Positions 15,118 to 23,263 of a DNA stretch of 64,000 nucleotides are shown here, piece after piece (the first letter of the stretch is position 1; every line of letters starts with the position of its first letter). Source of the DNA: Pseudomonas sp. A-RE-19 (GTDB lineage Bacteria > Pseudomonadota > Gammaproteobacteria > Pseudomonadales > Pseudomonadaceae); assembly GCF_019956555.1 (NCBI RefSeq), contig NZ_JAHBDQ010000024.1:26808-90807 (forward strand), read 5' to 3'. Below the pieces are notes generated by a model that was given only the letters and a program-made list of their open reading frames with translations, searched no databases and had not been told where the DNA came from. A program made the translations under genes and the position numbers.

Positions 15118-18100
15118 ATGTTCGAAAAAGTCCTCATTGCCAACCGTGGCGCCATTGCCTGTCGCATCTTGCGTACCTTGGGTGAATTGCAGGTCAAGGG
15201 TGTTGCCGTTTACTCCGAAGCCGATGCCGCCAGCCTGCACATCCTGCAAGCCTTTGAGTCCCACAGCCTCGGTGAAGGCGCCGCCGCTGGCACTTATCTG
15301 GCGGTCGACAAAATCCTTGCCATCGCAAAAGCCACTGGCGCCACTGCGATCCATCCCGGCTACGGCTTTCTCTCGGAAAACGCCGCATTCGCCCAAGCCT
15401 GCGAAGCCGCCAACATCGCCTTCATCGGCCCCACACCGGAGCAGCTGCGGGTGTTCGGCCTCAAGCACACCGCTCGCGCATTGGCCAGGCAACACGGCGT
15501 GCCGATGCTCGAAGGCACCGAGCTGCTCGATAGCCTCGACGCAGCGTTGATCGCAGGCGAACAGGTCGGCTACCCGGTGATGCTCAAAAGCACCGCCGGC
15601 GGTGGCGGCATCGGGATGCGCGTGTGCCGCAACGCCGGCGAATTGAGCGAATCCTTCGACGCCGTCAAACGCCTCGGGCAGAACAATTTCAGCGACGCTG
15701 GCGTGTTCATCGAGAAGTACATCCAGCGCGCCCGACATCTGGAAGTGCAGGTGTTCGGCGATGGCCAGGGCGAGGTGCTTGCCCTCGGCGTGCGTGACTG
15801 TTCGGTGCAGCGACGCAACCAGAAAGTCCTTGAAGAAACCCCGGCCCCTAACCTGCCCGAGGGCATGGCCGAAGAACTCTGTACAGCGGCAATCAAACTG
15901 GCCAAAGCGGTGAATTACCGCAGCGCGGGCACTGTGGAGTTCGTCTTCGACAGCGATGCCCAGCGCTTCTATTTTCTGGAAGTGAATACCCGCTTGCAGG
16001 TGGAACACGGCGTCACTGAACAAGTGTGGGGCGTGGACCTGGTGCGCTGGATGGTGGAGTTGGCGGCCGGTGATTTGCCGCCGTTGCGCGAGTTGAGTCA
16101 GGGATTGAAAGCCAACGGTCATGCGATTCAGGCACGCCTCTATGCCGAAGATCCGGGCCGGGATTTCCAACCGAGTCCAGGTCTGCTCACTGCCGTCAAT
16201 TTTCCCGTTGCCGATGGCCAACACCTGCGCATCGACACGTGGGTCGAGGCCGGTTGCGAGATCCCGCCGTACTTCGATCCGATGATCGCCAAGGTCATCA
16301 GCTGGGCGCCGACTCGCGAAGAAGCCCGCGTCGATCTGCATCAGGCTCTGGGCGACAGCCTGCTGTACGGGGTGGAAACCAACCGCGATTACTTGCGGCA
16401 GATTCTGCTCGATACGCCGTTTGCCAGCGGCCAGCCGTGGACCCGTTGCCTGGAAGCTCTGATCTATCAAGCCAACACCTTTGAAGTGCTCAGCGCCGGC
16501 ACGCAGACCAGCATTCAGGACTTTCCGGGACGCCTCGGTTACTGGGCGGTGGGCGTGCCGCCGTCGGGGCCGATGGACAGTCGGGCGCTGCGTCTGGGCA
16601 ATCGCTTGCTGGGTAACGATGAAGGTGCAGCGGCGCTGGAAATCACCATGAGCGGGCCGTTGTTGCGCTTCAATTGTGATGCGGTGGTGGCTGTCACGGG
16701 GGCGGTGATTGCGGTGATGCTGAACGGTGAAGCAGTGCCGATGAATACCGCATTGCTGATCCCCGCCGGGGCCGCTTTGAGCTTCGGCACCCTTGGCGGT
16801 GCAGGCGCACGCAGCTATCTGTGCCTGCGCGGCGGCCTGCAAGTGCCGGATTATCTGGGTAGCAAAAGTACGTTCACGCTGGGTCAGTTTGGCGGGCATG
16901 GCGGTCGTGCGTTGCGAGCGGGTGACGTGTTGCATGTGCCTGCTTTGATCGACCGCAGCAACGGTCAGCAACTGGCTGAAGAACAGGTCACCGAATTGCC
17001 TGCCATACGCCAGATCAGGGTGATCTACGGTCCACATGGCGCACCGGAATACTTCAGCGAAAACTACATCGGCACCTTCTTCGCGACCCAGTGGGAAGTG
17101 CATTTCAATTCCAGCCGAACCGGCGTGCGGTTGATCGGGCCCAAGCCTGAATGGGTGCGAGCCGATGGTGGCGAGGCCGGGCTGCATCCGTCGAACATTC
17201 ATGACAATCCGTACGCGATTGGCGCGGTGGATTTCACCGGTGACATGCCAGTGATCCTCGGCCCCGATGGCCCGAGCCTCGGTGGGTTTGTCTGCCCGGT
17301 GACGGTGATCGAGGCGGACCTTTGGCAGCTGGGGCAGCTCAAGGCTGGGGACAAGGTTCAGTTTCACCCAGTCGACCTGAAAACCGCCCGCCAACTCGCC
17401 TTGAAATGGGATTCCTGTGGGAGCGAGCCTGCTCGCGATGAAGTTGATGCCGTGTCTGATCTGGCCCCATCGCGAGCAGGCTCGCTCCCACAGGGGGTTG
17501 CGTCGCCTGTGGTGTTGGATTTGGGTCAGGACGACACGAGACTGGTTGCAAGATTGTCGGGCGACACTCATTTGTTATTGGAAATCGGTGCCCCCGAACT
17601 GGATCTGGTCCTGCGCTTTCGCGCTCACGCGTTGATGCAGGCATTGGAAAGCAAACATCTGCACGGCGTGATCGACCTGACACCGGGCATCCGCTCGCTG
17701 CAAGTTCACTACCAACCCGAACAACTGCCGCTGGCCGATCTGCTGGGCATTGTTGCCGGTGAATGGGACGCCGTGTGCGCCGCCAAGGACCTGCAAGTGC
17801 CCTCGCGCATCGTCCATCTGCCCCTGTCCTGGGATGACCCGGCCTGCCAGTTGGCGATCGAAAAATACATGACCACGGTGCGCAAGGACGCGCCCTGGTG
17901 CCCGAGCAATCTGGAGTTCATCCGCCGCATCAACGACCTGCCGAACCTCGACGAAGTGCAGCGCACGGTGTTCGACGCCAGTTATCTGGTGATGGGCCTG
18001 GGCGATGTTTACCTCGGCGCACCGGTCGCCACCCCGCTCGATCCTCGGCATCGCCTGGTAACGACCAAGTACAACCCGGCCCGCACCTGGACCGCGGAAA

Positions 18101-18759
18101 ACTCGGTGGGCATCGGCGGCGCCTACATGTGCGTGTACGGCATGGAAGGCCCCGGCGGTTATCAGTTCGTCGGCCGCACCTTGCAGATGTGGAACCGCTA
18201 CCGTGAGGTTGCAGCGTTCGACGGCAAGCCGTGGCTGCTGCGCTTCTTCGACCAGATCCGGTTCTACCCGGTGAGCGCCGATGAACTGCTGCGCATTCGC
18301 CGGGATTTCCCGCTTGGGCGCTTTGATCTGAACATCGAACACAGTCAGCTGAATCTGGCGGATTACCAGGCGTTTCTGGCCAAAGAAGCCCAGAGCATCG
18401 CGGCATTTCGGGATCAGCAAAAAAGCGCGTTCAACGCCGAGCGTGAGCGCTGGATCGCCAGCGGCCAAGCGCATTTCGACAGTGAAGAACTGGCTCCGGA
18501 AGTGACCGAAGAGGCACCGTTAGCCGACGGTCAACAGAGCGTCGACAGCCACATTGCCGGCAACCTCTGGCAGGTTCAGGTGCAGGCTGGCAGCCGGGTC
18601 GCTGCTGGGGATGTGCTGGTGATTCTGGAGTCGATGAAGATGGAAATCCCGCTGCTCGCGCCCATGGCGGGCGTGGTGCGCGAGATTCGCGTGCAACCGG
18701 GTTCGGCGGTGCGCGCCGGGCAACGTGTGGTGGTGCTGGAACTCGACTCAAGCCATTAA
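15118..18759 (+). CDS. Biotin-dependent guanidine (urea) carboxylase
   Basis: Multidomain enzyme of 1213 residues that uses ATP and bicarbonate to carboxylate guanidine (or urea). Order: biotin carboxylase 1 to about 450 (HPGYGFLSENAAFA near 81, ATP-grasp KSTAGGGGIGMRVC near 157, ATP-binding CSVQRRNQKVLEE near 227); carboxyltransferase AHS2/KipA-like about 460-760 (QDFPGRLGYWAVGVPPSGPMD); AHS1/KipI-like about 795-1000; a linker; biotin carrier domain with ESMKM and biotinyl Lys1174. P. syringae homologues prefer guanidine over urea, and the riboswitches here agree. Residues about 767-792 are the translation of an inserted REPIN, placed between AHS2 and AHS1. Next gene starts 15 bases after the stop. 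Confidence 0.92.
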   Translation: MFEKVLIANRGAIACRILRTLGELQVKGVAVYSEADAASLHILQAFESHSLGEGAAAGTYLAVDKILAIAKATGATAIHPGYGFLSENAAFAQACEAANIAFIGPTPEQLRVFGLKHTARALARQHGVPMLEGTELLDSLDAALIAGEQVGYPVMLKSTAGGGGIGMRVCRNAGELSESFDAVKRLGQNNFSDAGVFIEKYIQRARHLEVQVFGDGQGEVLALGVRDCSVQRRNQKVLEETPAPNLPEGMAEELCTAAIKLAKAVNYRSAGTVEFVFDSDAQRFYFLEVNTRLQVEHGVTEQVWGVDLVRWMVELAAGDLPPLRELSQGLKANGHAIQARLYAEDPGRDFQPSPGLLTAVNFPVADGQHLRIDTWVEAGCEIPPYFDPMIAKVISWAPTREEARVDLHQALGDSLLYGVETNRDYLRQILLDTPFASGQPWTRCLEALIYQANTFEVLSAGTQTSIQDFPGRLGYWAVGVPPSGPMDSRALRLGNRLLGNDEGAAALEITMSGPLLRFNCDAVVAVTGAVIAVMLNGEAVPMNTALLIPAGAALSFGTLGGAGARSYLCLRGGLQVPDYLGSKSTFTLGQFGGHGGRALRAGDVLHVPALIDRSNGQQLAEEQVTELPAIRQIRVIYGPHGAPEYFSENYIGTFFATQWEVHFNSSRTGVRLIGPKPEWVRADGGEAGLHPSNIHDNPYAIGAVDFTGDMPVILGPDGPSLGGFVCPVTVIEADLWQLGQLKAGDKVQFHPVDLKTARQLALKWDSCGSEPARDEVDAVSDLAPSRAGSLPQGVASPVVLDLGQDDTRLVARLSGDTHLLLEIGAPELDLVLRFRAHALMQALESKHLHGVIDLTPGIRSLQVHYQPEQLPLADLLGIVAGEWDAVCAAKDLQVPSRIVHLPLSWDDPACQLAIEKYMTTVRKDAPWCPSNLEFIRRINDLPNLDEVQRTVFDASYLVMGLGDVYLGAPVATPLDPRHRLVTTKYNPARTWTAENSVGIGGAYMCVYGMEGPGGYQFVGRTLQMWNRYREVAAFDGKPWLLRFFDQIRFYPVSADELLRIRRDFPLGRFDLNIEHSQLNLADYQAFLAKEAQSIAAFRDQQKSAFNAERERWIASGQAHFDSEELAPEVTEEAPLADGQQSVDSHIAGNLWQVQVQAGSRVAAGDVLVILESMKMEIPLLAPMAGVVREIRVQPGSAVRAGQRVVVLELDSSH
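17416..17492. repeat. REPIN inserted in frame inside the carboxylase gene
   Basis: Inverted pair of the GTGGGAGCGAGCCTGCTCGCG type (17416-17440 and 17469-17492). The reading frame passes through both arms without a stop, giving SCGSEPARDEV and PSRAGSLPQG, and rejoins normal carboxylase sequence (VVLDLGQDD). It falls in the linker between the two carboxyltransferase subdomains, where an extra ~26 residues may be tolerated. Confidence 0.92.
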
Positions 18760-18774
18760 AAAAGGATTATCGCC

Positions 18775-20553
18775 ATGAACATCAATCTGCAACTCGACGC
18801 CCTGCGCAACGCTTACCGTGACGGCAGCACTACGCCTCGGCAACTGCTGCTGAGCCTGCGGGAAAAAGCCGCGGCACTGAACCCGGACTATCACCTGTTC
18901 ATCCATTTGCTCAGTGCCCTGGAACTGGAACCGTACTTCGCCGCACTCGACGGTCGCGACCCAGGCAGCCTGCCGCTGTACGGCGTGCCGTTCGCGATCA
19001 AGGACAACATCGACCTGGCGGGTATTCCCACCACGGCAGCGTGTCCTGCGTTTGCCTATGTGCCGGAACGCTCGGCAACCATCGTCGAGCAACTGCTGGC
19101 GCTGGGTGCGATTCCGTTGGGCAAGACCAATCTCGACCAGTTCGCCACTGGCCTCAATGGCAGCCGCTCGCCGTACGGCGCTTGCCCGAACAGCGTGTTG
19201 CCGGAGTATCCGTCGGGCGGTTCCAGCGCCGGGTCTTCCCTGGCGGTGGCGCTCGGCGTGGCGAGTTTTTCACTGGGCACGGACACGGCAGGCTCCGGTC
19301 GCGTGCCGGCGGCACTGAATAATCTGGTCGGTTTGAAAGCCAGCAAAGGGCTGATCTCCACTGCCGGTGTGGTTCCGGCCTGTCGAACGCTCGATTGCGT
19401 CACGACCTTCACCGCCACGGCCCGGGAAGCCAGTCAGTTGCTCGCCCTCACCGCTCATCTCGATCCACGGGACGAATACAGTCGCCGTAATCCGCTGTGG
19501 AATGACGGCTCGGCCTTCGGCACACCGCGTCCATTCCGTTTCGGTGTACCCCGTGCGCAGGATCTGGCGTTCTTCGGCTGTCCTGAAGGCCCGTTGCTGT
19601 TCGGCGACGCCATCGACCAGCTCAAAGCCATGGGCGGCGAAGCGGTCGAACTGGATTTGTCTCCATTTCTCGAAGCCGCGCGGTTGCTCTACGAAGGGCC
19701 GTGGGTAGCGGAGCGTTACAGCGTGGCCGGCGAGTTACTGGAGCAACACCCTCAAGCCGTGCTGCCGGTGATTCGCGCCGTATTGGCCAAGGCCCCAGCG
19801 GTGACCGGCGTGCAGACCTTCCGTGCCCAATACCGTCTGCAGGCCTTGAAAGTGCTGTGCGACAAAGCCCTGGAAGGCCTTGATTGCGTGGTCACGCCAA
19901 CCATCGGCCGCGCGGTGACACTGGCCCAGCTTGCGGCCGAACCGGTGCTGCGCAACTCGGAACTGGGCTACTACACCAACTTCATGAACCTGCTCGATTA
20001 CGCCGCCGTCGCAGTGCCCAGCGGATTCATGGGCAATGGTTTGCCATGGGGCGTGACATTGTTCGGCCGCGCGTTTACCGATCAGTATCTGTTGAGCGTG
20101 GCGGATGCCTTGCAACGTCAGCAAGGGTTGGCCGTGCCTGCGCCGACGAATGTTGCGCGCAATGATCGCGCACGGCTGGTGGTCTGCGGCGCGCACCTGG
20201 ATGGGCTGGCGCTGAACTGGCAGCTCAAGCAGCGTGGAGCCCGTTTGCTCGAAGCCACTCACAGTTCCCCCGACTATCAGCTGTATGCCTTGGCCGGTGG
20301 CCCACCCTATCGCCCGGGCATGGTCCGAGTGAAGGAAGGTGGCGCGGCAATTGCGGTAGAAGTATGGGAGTTGCCAAGCAGTGAGTTGGGCTCGTTCCTG
20401 ACCGCAATTCCGGCGCCGCTGGGGTTGGGCAAGGTGCAACTGGCGGACGGGCGGTGGGAGAGCGGGTTTATCTGTGAGCCCTACGGCCTGGAGGGGGCGG
20501 TGGATATCAGTCATTTGGGCGGGTGGCGGGCGTATCTGAACGATCGGCGTTGA
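18775..20553 (+). CDS. atzF: Allophanate hydrolase
   Basis: Splits allophanate into two ammonia and CO2, the last step of the guanidine/urea amidolyase route. Of 592 residues, 1 to about 440 form the amidase-signature domain with Ser-cisSer-Lys triad: Lys76 in FAIKDNIDLAG, cis-Ser150 in YPSGGSSAGSS, nucleophile Ser174 in GTDTAGSGR. The C-terminal domain (about 465-592, LVVCGAHLDGLALNWQL onward) is the extra domain of this enzyme family. Located 15 bases behind the carboxylase; last gene of the operon. The symbol follows the AtzF/DUR1,2 family. Confidence 0.93.
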   Translation: MNINLQLDALRNAYRDGSTTPRQLLLSLREKAAALNPDYHLFIHLLSALELEPYFAALDGRDPGSLPLYGVPFAIKDNIDLAGIPTTAACPAFAYVPERSATIVEQLLALGAIPLGKTNLDQFATGLNGSRSPYGACPNSVLPEYPSGGSSAGSSLAVALGVASFSLGTDTAGSGRVPAALNNLVGLKASKGLISTAGVVPACRTLDCVTTFTATAREASQLLALTAHLDPRDEYSRRNPLWNDGSAFGTPRPFRFGVPRAQDLAFFGCPEGPLLFGDAIDQLKAMGGEAVELDLSPFLEAARLLYEGPWVAERYSVAGELLEQHPQAVLPVIRAVLAKAPAVTGVQTFRAQYRLQALKVLCDKALEGLDCVVTPTIGRAVTLAQLAAEPVLRNSELGYYTNFMNLLDYAAVAVPSGFMGNGLPWGVTLFGRAFTDQYLLSVADALQRQQGLAVPAPTNVARNDRARLVVCGAHLDGLALNWQLKQRGARLLEATHSSPDYQLYALAGGPPYRPGMVRVKEGGAAIAVEVWELPSSELGSFLTAIPAPLGLGKVQLADGRWESGFICEPYGLEGAVDISHLGGWRAYLNDRR

Positions 20554-20645
20554 TTTCCAGGATCGCCGGCTTGCGCACGAGTGCTTGCCGGCCGATCATG
20601 CGCGGTCTCGGGCCAGACAAACCGGCCGTAATCGAATGCCCCTTC

Positions 20646-20864
20646 ATGAATAAACCTGACCTCTGCCCGGCTTGCGGCGCTTCCAACGACTGCACCCTGG
20701 CTGACCCGCGAACCGTCGATCGTGCCTGCTGGTGCTACGGCGTCAGCATCGATCCGGCGGTGCTCCAGGCGCTGCCCGCCGAGCTGCGCGACAAGTCCTG
20801 CCTGTGCCCGGCCTGCGCCCGGGTCGAGATGCAGTTGCAAGCAGTCGCCTGGGCGATCACGTAA
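20646..20864 (+). CDS. Small cysteine-rich CWC-type protein
   Basis: Protein of 72 residues with paired cysteines (CPACGASNDC, ACWCYGV, SCLCPACA) that look like a small metal-binding module; the CWCYGV core fits the Cys_rich_CWC family. Start ATG 20646 is the first codon of the conserved part; the ribosome site is weak and the frame is open upstream. It lies 33 bases before rsuA, a common neighbour in pseudomonads, so they are probably cotranscribed. Function unknown. Confidence 0.75.
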   Translation: MNKPDLCPACGASNDCTLADPRTVDRACWCYGVSIDPAVLQALPAELRDKSCLCPACARVEMQLQAVAWAIT

Positions 20865-20897
20865 GATGCGCCCCCCTTTTCCCACCGATCCCTAGTC

Positions 20898-21590
20898 ATG
20901 CGCGTTGACCGCTTTCTCAGCAACCTGCCCCGCTTCAACCGTAAGCAGGTACGCCTGTTGCTGGTGGAAAAGCGTGTCAGGGTCGACGGAGAGGTCGTCA
21001 GCGACCCCCACGCCGAGGTGCTCGAGTTCAGCCGCGTGGAAGTCGACGACGAGGTACTGCAGGTCGGTAAGCCGGCCCGCTACTTCATGCTGCACAAACC
21101 GCCCGGTTGCGTCAGTGCCACCCGCGATCCGCAACACCCGACGGTGCTCGACCTGATCCATGAGCCGGACAAGGAAGACCTGCACATCGCCGGTCGCCTG
21201 GACTTCAACACCACCGGCCTGATGCTGATCACCAACGATGGCAGCTGGTCGCGACGCCTGACCCAACCGCAGACCAAACTGCCCAAGGTTTACTACGTCG
21301 AGACCGAGCAGGACATCACTGCCGAATACGCGATCACCTTCGCCAACGGGCTGTATTTCGCCTTCGAAGACCTCACCACACAACCTGCCGAACTGGTCAT
21401 CCTCGGGCCAAAATCCGCGCGCCTGAGCATCGTCGAGGGCCGCTATCATCAGGTCAAACGGATGTTCGGCCACTTCGACAACAAGGTGTTGCGCCTGCAC
21501 CGCGAATGCATGGGCCCGCTGGTGCTCGACGACGCGTTGAAGCCCGGCGAATACCGGCTGTTGAGCAGTGATGAGATCCGATTGATCTAA
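20898..21590 (+). CDS. rsuA: 16S rRNA pseudouridine(516) synthase
   Basis: Makes pseudouridine at position 516 of 16S rRNA. The 230-residue product has an N-terminal S4-like RNA-binding domain (1-45) and a RluA/RsuA catalytic domain with the motif GRLDFNTTGLMLITND, catalytic Asp102, plus the later VEGRYHQVKRMFG motif. Length and motif layout are those of RsuA rather than RluB/E/F, though RluE-type cannot be fully excluded by reading alone. Confidence 0.9.
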   Translation: MRVDRFLSNLPRFNRKQVRLLLVEKRVRVDGEVVSDPHAEVLEFSRVEVDDEVLQVGKPARYFMLHKPPGCVSATRDPQHPTVLDLIHEPDKEDLHIAGRLDFNTTGLMLITNDGSWSRRLTQPQTKLPKVYYVETEQDITAEYAITFANGLYFAFEDLTTQPAELVILGPKSARLSIVEGRYHQVKRMFGHFDNKVLRLHRECMGPLVLDDALKPGEYRLLSSDEIRLI

Positions 21591-21905
21591 GCAGGCGACC
21601 GCTCAGCAGAAGCTGCTGAAAATTTTACGAAAGATACTTGCGCGATGACGTGACCCCTGCTTGAATCAGGACGTCGGCGCGAAATGTGACCGACGAGTCA
21701 CCAAAACTACTCTAAGAAACTTTTTGCCGGCAGAGAACCCTCAGGTTCCGCATTCCCCCGGCAAACTGCCCGCTTATAACAATACCCGTCGACCTGCCTT
21801 CAATGGATCGACATGGGCCTTCAAAAATTCCAGGCGTATGCCTACCTGTCACAAAGCTCGTGCAATCTGATTTGCGCGCATACCCGCTTGCCAGGAGTCT
21901 TTGAC
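21591..21905 (+). promoter_or_regulatory. Intergenic region upstream of phaG
   Basis: 315 bp between rsuA and phaG with no gene that I can support. It must hold the phaG promoter; a CCAGGAG ribosome site at about 21890-21896 precedes the ATG at 21906. No strong terminator hairpin for rsuA is evident. Confidence 0.5.
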
Positions 21906-22790
21906 ATGAGGCCAGAAATCGCTGTGCTGGATATACAGGGTCAGTATCGGGTTTACACGGAGTTTTATCGCGCAGACGCCGCAGAGAAGACCATTATTCT
22001 GGTCAACGGCTCGATGTCCACGACTGCGTCGTTTGCACAGACCGTGAAAAACCTTTATCCGCAGTTCAATGTGGTGTGCTACGACCAGCCCTACGCGGGC
22101 AAGTCCAAGGCGCACAACCGGCATGAGAAAATGCTCACCAAGGAAATCGAAGGGCAGATCCTCCTTGAGCTGATCGACCACTTCGCCGCCGAGCACGTGC
22201 TGTCGTTTTCCTTTGGTGGCGCCGCCACTCTGGTCGCCCTCGCCCAACAGCCACGGCGCATCGAAAAGGCGGTGATCAGCTCGTTCTCGCCGGTGGTCAA
22301 CGAGCACATGCTCGACTACCTTGAGCGCGGCGTCGATTATCTCGGCAGCCGGGACGGTAATCGGGTCGGTGACTTGGTGAACAGCACCATCGGCAAACAC
22401 CTGCCCTCGCTGTTCAAGCGCTTCAACTACCGTCACGTCAGCTCGCTGGCCGAACATGAATACGGGCAGATGCATTTTCACATCAGCGACGTGCTCAACA
22501 GCGACCGTCAGTGCTACCTGAACGCGGCGAAGAAAATCAACGTGCCGGTGCTGTTCATGAACGGCGAATGGGACGAGTACACCGCCGCCGAAGATGCCAG
22601 GCTGTTCGCCGGCCATGTGCAGCACAGCACCTTCAGCACCCTGCAGGCCACCGGCCACTTTCTCGACATGGAGCACAAAGCCGCCTGCCGAGACAGCCGC
22701 AACGCACTGCTGGGCTTCCTGAAACCGGCGCAACACGATAGCCGACCGCGTTACCACTACGTCCAGGACCACCATGCATTGGCAATTTGA
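21906..22790 (+). CDS. phaG: (R)-3-hydroxydecanoyl-ACP thioesterase/transacylase PhaG
   Basis: Links fatty acid synthesis to medium-chain polyhydroxyalkanoate by diverting 3-hydroxyacyl groups from ACP. The 294-residue alpha/beta-hydrolase begins MRPEIAVLDIQGQYRVY as in P. putida PhaG and keeps the triad Ser102 (SFSFGGAATL), Asp223 (GEWDEYT) and His251 (TGHFLDME). ATG 21906 has a CCAGGAG site 9 bases upstream. Lies just before tRNA-Gly(CCC). RhlA and HAA synthases are related, but start, length and residues fit PhaG best. Confidence 0.93.
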   Translation: MRPEIAVLDIQGQYRVYTEFYRADAAEKTIILVNGSMSTTASFAQTVKNLYPQFNVVCYDQPYAGKSKAHNRHEKMLTKEIEGQILLELIDHFAAEHVLSFSFGGAATLVALAQQPRRIEKAVISSFSPVVNEHMLDYLERGVDYLGSRDGNRVGDLVNSTIGKHLPSLFKRFNYRHVSSLAEHEYGQMHFHISDVLNSDRQCYLNAAKKINVPVLFMNGEWDEYTAAEDARLFAGHVQHSTFSTLQATGHFLDMEHKAACRDSRNALLGFLKPAQHDSRPRYHYVQDHHALAI

Positions 22791-22819
22791 AACAGAGTCA
22801 TCGCGAGCAAGCCCAGCCC

Positions 22820-22844
22820 TGTAGGAGCGAGGCTTGCCCGCGAA
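22820..22844. repeat. Single REP sequence
   Basis: One unpaired copy of the GTAGGAGCGAGGCTTGCCCG type just after phaG. Confidence 0.8.
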
Positions 22845-22952
22845 TGACCGTTACGCGGTCCCTGCGTGCGTTCCAACCGGCGCTAAAGCCATCGCGCATA
22901 AAGAAAAACTTCAAATTCGCGCCCACATCTGGTACAAAGTCAGCCGCTCTGA

Positions 22953-23026
22953 GCGGGTGTCGTATAATGGCATTACTCCAGCTTCCCAAGCTGATAACGA
23001 GGGTTCGATTCCCTTCACCCGCTCCA
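22953..23026 (+). tRNA. tRNA-Gly(CCC)
   Basis: 74-base cloverleaf with acceptor arm GCGGGTG/CACCCGC, anticodon loop CTTCCCAAG (anticodon CCC), T loop GGTTCGATTCC and encoded CCA end. The 3' end is the integration site of the downstream island and is repeated at 34199-34215; the tRNA itself stays intact. Confidence 0.96.
23010..23026 (+). repeat. attL: 17-bp direct repeat at the tRNA 3' end
   Basis: TCCCTTCACCCGCTCCA, the last 17 bases of tRNA-Gly(CCC), recurs exactly at 34199-34215. An integrase gene starts 237 bp further on. Confidence 0.85.
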
Positions 23027-23263
23027 CATTTCCTTTCCATGGTCGTCTATACAAGTCCACGGAACGAATGCAAGTCACTGAGCTGATACGGTTTTTTCCC
23101 TAGCTTCATTCCAGTGACATCCAGCGTAATCCACTGACTACCGGTCCTTTTTGGTACATAAAGTGGTACATCTTTGCGGCCTTTCCCGTTCCGCATTGTT
23201 GCTGGAGGAGCCATCTCCAGGGCATGACCATCGCATCCAACTCTAATTCTGAGGGTTGGACAC

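Noticed and set aside
15046..17571. 841-residue minus-strand frame opposite the guanidine carboxylase
   Set aside because: Shadow frame; composition rich in His, Gln and Arg. The plus-strand protein has all catalytic motifs.
20523..20645. N-terminal extension of the CWC protein
   Set aside because: Open frame continues upstream but overlaps the end of allophanate hydrolase and has no family similarity; start set at 20646.
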